A stretch of 8,362 nucleotides of DNA from Dehalococcoidia bacterium (GTDB taxonomy: Bacteria; Chloroflexota; Dehalococcoidia; SZUA-161; SpSt-899), in NCBI GenBank assembly GCA_023271485.1, contig JALPXT010000060.1, forward strand, positions 1-8,362, written 5' to 3'. How positions within the stretch are numbered: the first letter of the stretch is position 1; every line of letters begins with the position of its first letter. The notes below the pieces were generated by a model, which was not told the DNA's origin, ran no database searches, and saw nothing but the letters and a program-made list of their open reading frames with translations. This document shows positions 6,078 to 8,362 of this stretch, in pieces. A program made the position numbers and the translations under genes.

Positions 6078-7067
6078 GTGGCTAAGATCTACTACGAGAA
6101 GGATGCAGACCTTGCTTTACTCAGGGGCAAGACCATCGGCATCATTGGCTTTGGCAGCCAGGGGCACGCTCATGCCCAGAACTTGAGAGACAGCGGGTGC
6201 CGGGTCATGGTTGGCGAGATTCCCGGCAGCGAGCCATGGGAGAGCGCCGAGGCGGCGGAACTAAAGGTGGCTACCGCCGACGAGGTATCCAAAAATGCGG
6301 ATATTATCGTCATGCTCGTCCCCGATACCCTGCAGCCCCGGCTTTATCGTGAGTCCATCGAGAAGAATCTCACAGTGGGGAAGATGCTGATGTTCGCCCA
6401 CGGCTTTAACATCCATTTCAACCAGATAGTTCCCCCCTCCGGTGTTGACGTCACCATGATTGCACCCAAATGCCCGGGCCACATGCTACGCCAACTGTAT
6501 ACTGAAAACTCGGGGCCTCCCGCCCTGATAGCGGTGGGACAAGACTCCTCCGGCAAGGCTAAAGAGACAGCCCTGGCCTATGCCAAAGGTCTTGGTTGTG
6601 CTCGAGCGGGGATTCTGGAGACCACCTTTGCCGAAGAAACCGAGACCGACCTCTTCGGCGAGCAGGTGGTGCTCTGCGGCGGCGTTACCAGTCTGATGAA
6701 AACCGCCTTCGAGACCCTGGTGGAAGCCGGTTACCAGCCGGAGATCGCCTACTTTGAGGTGCTTCATGAACTCAAGCTCATCGTTGACCTGATTTACCGC
6801 GGTGGCCTCAGCTTCATGCGCTACTCGGTTAGCGATACCGCCGAATATGGCGACTACACCCGCGGGCCTCGGATAATCAATGATGAGGTCCGCGACGAGA
6901 TGTGGAGCATCCTGGAGGAGATCCAGAATGGCACCTTTGCCCGGGAATGGATTCTGGAGAATCAGGCTAACTGCCCTGGCTTCAGCGCCCACCGCAAGCA
7001 TGAGGTGGAACACGAGATCGAACAAGTGGGCAAAGAGCTGCGAGCGATGATGCCCTGGTTGAAGTAG
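6078..7067 (+). CDS. ilvC: Ketol-acid reductoisomerase, class I, with atypical cofactor loop
   Basis: The enzyme isomerises and reduces 2-acetolactate (or acetohydroxybutyrate) to the dihydroxy acid, step two of branched-chain amino-acid synthesis, using Mg and NAD(P)H. The 329-residue length is that of short class I enzymes. The Rossmann motif GFGSQGHAHAQ lies at 24-34. Active-site residues are all present: FAHGFNIHF, Lys131, Asp191 and Glu195 (E-T-D-L-F-G-E), Glu227 and Glu231 (E-V-L-H-E) and Ser252. The beta2-alphaB loop is V-G-E-I-P-G-S-E-P-W (45-54) where family members commonly read V-G-L-R-P-G-S-K-S-W. The phosphate-contacting Arg and second Ser are lost and a Glu is gained, which suggests NADH preference. 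PKCPGHM (130-136) also departs from the usual PKGPGHT. The GTG start follows AAGGAGG by four bases. Confidence 0.97.
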   Translation: MAKIYYEKDADLALLRGKTIGIIGFGSQGHAHAQNLRDSGCRVMVGEIPGSEPWESAEAAELKVATADEVSKNADIIVMLVPDTLQPRLYRESIEKNLTVGKMLMFAHGFNIHFNQIVPPSGVDVTMIAPKCPGHMLRQLYTENSGPPALIAVGQDSSGKAKETALAYAKGLGCARAGILETTFAEETETDLFGEQVVLCGGVTSLMKTAFETLVEAGYQPEIAYFEVLHELKLIVDLIYRGGLSFMRYSVSDTAEYGDYTRGPRIINDEVRDEMWSILEEIQNGTFAREWILENQANCPGFSAHRKHEVEHEIEQVGKELRAMMPWLK

Positions 7068-7084
7068 GGACCGACCGCTTTTTA

Positions 7085-7112
7085 GGGGGTTTCAGGGGGA
7101 GAATCCCCCTGA
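7085..7112. repeat. GC-rich palindromic repeat, copy 2 (ilvC-rsmA gap)
   Basis: GGGGGTTTCAGGGGG (7085-7099), spacer AGAAT (7100-7104) and CCCCCTGA (7105-7112). The inner arms TCAGGGGG and CCCCCTGA are the same as in copy 1 at 526-551, and the 15-base left side is the exact reverse complement of 537-551. Here the outer right arm is missing; in copy 1 the outer left arm is missing. The last base is the A of the predicted rsmA ATG, and the only G-rich stretch that could serve as a ribosome site is inside the hairpin stem. Confidence 0.78.
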
Positions 7113-7999
7113 TGATCTTGCGCGAAGAATCAAATCCCTTGCTCCTCCAGACCAGGAAACTGCTCAGGCGCTTTGGCCTTCACGCCAGGAAGGGGCTGGG
7201 ACAGCATTTTCTCGTCGATCAGGCCGCGCTGCGGGTGATAACCGGGGCCGCAGAGCTAACTCCCGATGATACGGTGGTGGAGGTGGGGCCGGGGCTGGGG
7301 GTGCTCACTGAAGAGCTGGCCGGAATCGCGGGGAGAGTGGTCGCCATCGAGATCGACCCCCGAATCGCCTCGATCCTGACCGAGAGGTTCTCGCACCGGA
7401 GCAATGTCACCATTGTCAGTGATGATGTGCTCCAATTCGCCCCATTGGCGGTTTTCGCACCTGAGATAGGCAACCCTGATTTCAACTACAAAGTGGTGGC
7501 TAACTTGCCATACTATATTGCCTCCGCGGTCATCCGTCATTTCCTGGAGGCGGAGTTCAAGCCTCGGTGCATGGTGGTGATGGTGCAGAAGGAAGTCGCC
7601 CAAAGCATCGTCGCTGTCCCGGGCAAGATGAGCATCTTGAGCGTCAGCGTCCAACTGTACGGCAAACCAGTCATAGCAGGGTATGTTCCGGCACAAAGTT
7701 TCTATCCCCCACCTAAAATCGATTCGGCGATCGTGCTCATCGATGTCTATAGTCAGCCGGTCGTGGAGGTCGAGGGATTCTTCCGGGTGGTGCGAGCCGG
7801 TTTCAGCGCCCCCAGGAAGCAATTACGCAATGCCCTGGCTCAGGGGTTATCTATTCAGCCCAACGCTGCCGCGGAGATATTGAGCATGTCGGGGATATCC
7901 CCCCAGAGGCGAGCCGAGACGCTCAGCATGGAGGAGTGGGCTGAGCTCTCCCGAACAGTTGTCAGTCGTCAGCCAGTAGTTGACAGCCACAGGAGGTAA
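7112..7999 (+). CDS. rsmA: 16S rRNA (adenine-N6,N6)-dimethyltransferase RsmA/KsgA
   Basis: RsmA dimethylates two adjacent adenosines near the 3' end of 16S rRNA (A1518 and A1519 in E. coli) late in small-subunit assembly; its loss usually gives kasugamycin resistance. The 295-residue product has K-G-L-G-Q-H-F-L-V-D (27-36), the S-adenosylmethionine motif VVEVGPGLGVLT (55-66) with acidic E80 in A-I-E-I-D, the catalytic NLPYY (131-135) and F-Y-P-P-P-K-I-D-S-A. The C-terminal domain includes F-S-A-P-R-K-Q-L-R-N-A-L. The start is unsure: the ATG at 7112 overlaps the palindromic repeat and has only G-rich AGGGGGAGA within the stem as a ribosome site; TTG codons at 7118 and 7139 are in frame. Residues about 283-295 are encoded by a seven-base-periodic tract and are probably a repeat-derived extension. 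rsmA-ispE adjacency is common in bacteria. Confidence 0.95.
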   Translation: MILREESNPLLLQTRKLLRRFGLHARKGLGQHFLVDQAALRVITGAAELTPDDTVVEVGPGLGVLTEELAGIAGRVVAIEIDPRIASILTERFSHRSNVTIVSDDVLQFAPLAVFAPEIGNPDFNYKVVANLPYYIASAVIRHFLEAEFKPRCMVVMVQKEVAQSIVAVPGKMSILSVSVQLYGKPVIAGYVPAQSFYPPPKIDSAIVLIDVYSQPVVEVEGFFRVVRAGFSAPRKQLRNALAQGLSIQPNAAAEILSMSGISPQRRAETLSMEEWAELSRTVVSRQPVVDSHRR

Positions 8000-8060
8000 T
8001 TGGTAATTGGTAATTAGGGGTACGGTGTATCACCAATCACCAATCACCAATCACTAATCA
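7956..8060. repeat. Seven-base-periodic tract spanning the rsmA 3' end and the rsmA-ispE gap
   Basis: Fifteen successive heptamers keep one phase. Five are inside rsmA (CAGTTGT, CAGTCGT, CAGCCAG, TAGTTGA, CAGCCAC, 7956-7990). AGGAGGT covers the stop. Then come AATTGGT twice and AATTAGG (7998-8018), two degenerate units, CCAATCA three times (8033-8053) and CTAATCA (8054-8060). AATTGGT and CCAATCA units are near-complementary, so the gap is also an imperfect inverted repeat. Two further units in phase, CGCAAGA and CTGAGGA (8061-8074), lead to the ispE Shine-Dalgarno. The AATTGGT and CCAATCA arrays are clear; the in-gene part is more degenerate. Confidence 0.8.
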
Positions 8061-8080
8061 CGCAAGACTGAGGATTTTGC

Positions 8081-8362
8081 ATGTTAACTCTCCCGGTCTA
8101 TGCTAAGGTGAATTTGACCCTCGAGGTATTGGGGAAGCGGGATGATGGCTATCACGAAATTTCCAGCGTTCTCCAGACCATCGATCTCGCGGACCTACTG
8201 TCTTTCGAACCGGCGACGGGGATCAGATTTGTCTGCCGAGACCCTGGCACCGGTCAAACGTCATCACTTGAAGAGATGGTCTTGAAGGCGGCGAGCCTGC
8301 TCCTAGAAGAAGCAGCTTGCTCGAAGGGGGCGGTCATTCGAGCGGAAAGCGTGCGCATTCCC
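8081..8362 (+). CDS. ispE: 4-diphosphocytidyl-2-C-methyl-D-erythritol kinase (5' part)
   Basis: IspE is a GHMP-family kinase that phosphorylates 4-diphosphocytidyl-2-C-methylerythritol in the MEP pathway to isoprenoid precursors. The window holds the first 94 residues and ends without a stop; about two thirds of the gene should lie beyond the edge. The N-terminal signature Y-A-K-V-N-L-T-L-E-V (7-16), with the conserved Lys9, followed by G-K-R-D-D-G-Y-H-E-I (18-27), is diagnostic. The visible part stops at S-V-R-I-P, where the family's glycine- and serine-rich ATP loop would begin. GAGGA (8070-8074) lies six bases before the ATG. It implies a plastid-type (non-mevalonate) isoprenoid route. It lies 81 bases after rsmA, across a repeat tract, and is probably the next gene in the same transcript. 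Confidence 0.93.
   Translation, partial: MLTLPVYAKVNLTLEVLGKRDDGYHEISSVLQTIDLADLLSFEPATGIRFVCRDPGTGQTSSLEEMVLKAASLLLEEAACSKGAVIRAESVRIP

Noticed and set aside
7256..7822. Open frame of 188 codons on the minus strand opposite rsmA
   Set aside because: It is antisense to a conserved gene, its His/Asp-rich translation matches no family, and there is no promoter or ribosome site.
7980..8009. Possible internal promoter for ispE: TTGACA at 7980-7985
   Set aside because: It lies in the heptamer tract and the best hexamer at the right distance (TAATTG, 8004-8009) matches the -10 consensus poorly, so it is probably a by-product of the repeats.
7998..8060. CRISPR-like array between rsmA and ispE
   Set aside because: The units are seven bases long and contiguous without spacers, so this is a simple tandem repeat.

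Overview
The window reads as chromosomal, core-genome DNA from an uncultured bacterium. The best guess is Chloroflexota, class Dehalococcoidia. That guess rests on the general look of GroES/GroEL, IlvC and the rsmA-ispE neighbourhood plus the presence of CIRCE; it is an inference from protein character, with no search behind it. Every full-length gene is intact and belongs to a well-known family. I see no phage, transposon, CRISPR, toxin-antitoxin, tRNA or rRNA gene.

Layout. Positions 1-132 hold no gene I can support, only several TTGCGC motifs. A sigma-A promoter followed by a perfect CIRCE operator (166-192) drives groES-groEL (222-2185). This unit ends in a strong bidirectional hairpin terminator (2205-2237) shared with a convergent M16-family zinc peptidase gene on the minus strand (2257-3531). 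The peptidase and the next unit are divergent. Their two promoters use TTGACA boxes lying in opposite arms of one perfect 10-9-10 inverted repeat (3601-3629). Rightwards, a short leader with a terminator-like hairpin (3684-3706) inside a larger possible fold precedes ilvB-ilvN-ilvC (3758-7067). These genes encode acetohydroxyacid synthase (large and regulatory subunits) and ketol-acid reductoisomerase, the first two steps of branched-chain amino-acid synthesis. rsmA (16S rRNA dimethyltransferase) and the 5' part of ispE (isoprenoid MEP pathway) follow on the same strand with gaps of 44 and 81 bases, so they are probably co-transcribed.

The least ordinary material is between genes. Two copies of a GC-rich palindrome (526-551 and 7085-7112) share an exact 15-mer in inverted orientation, and each is missing a different outer arm. 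Two tracts with a 7-base period (6029-6070 and 7956-8060) sit between ilvN and ilvC and between rsmA and ispE. The second appears to begin inside rsmA and to encode its last residues, and both run into or next to the Shine-Dalgarno sequence of the next gene. The IlvC cofactor loop lacks the usual NADPH-phosphate contacts and has a Glu, suggesting NADH use. No wholly new system is visible; the candidates worth testing are the ilvB leader, the repeat families and the IlvC cofactor switch.
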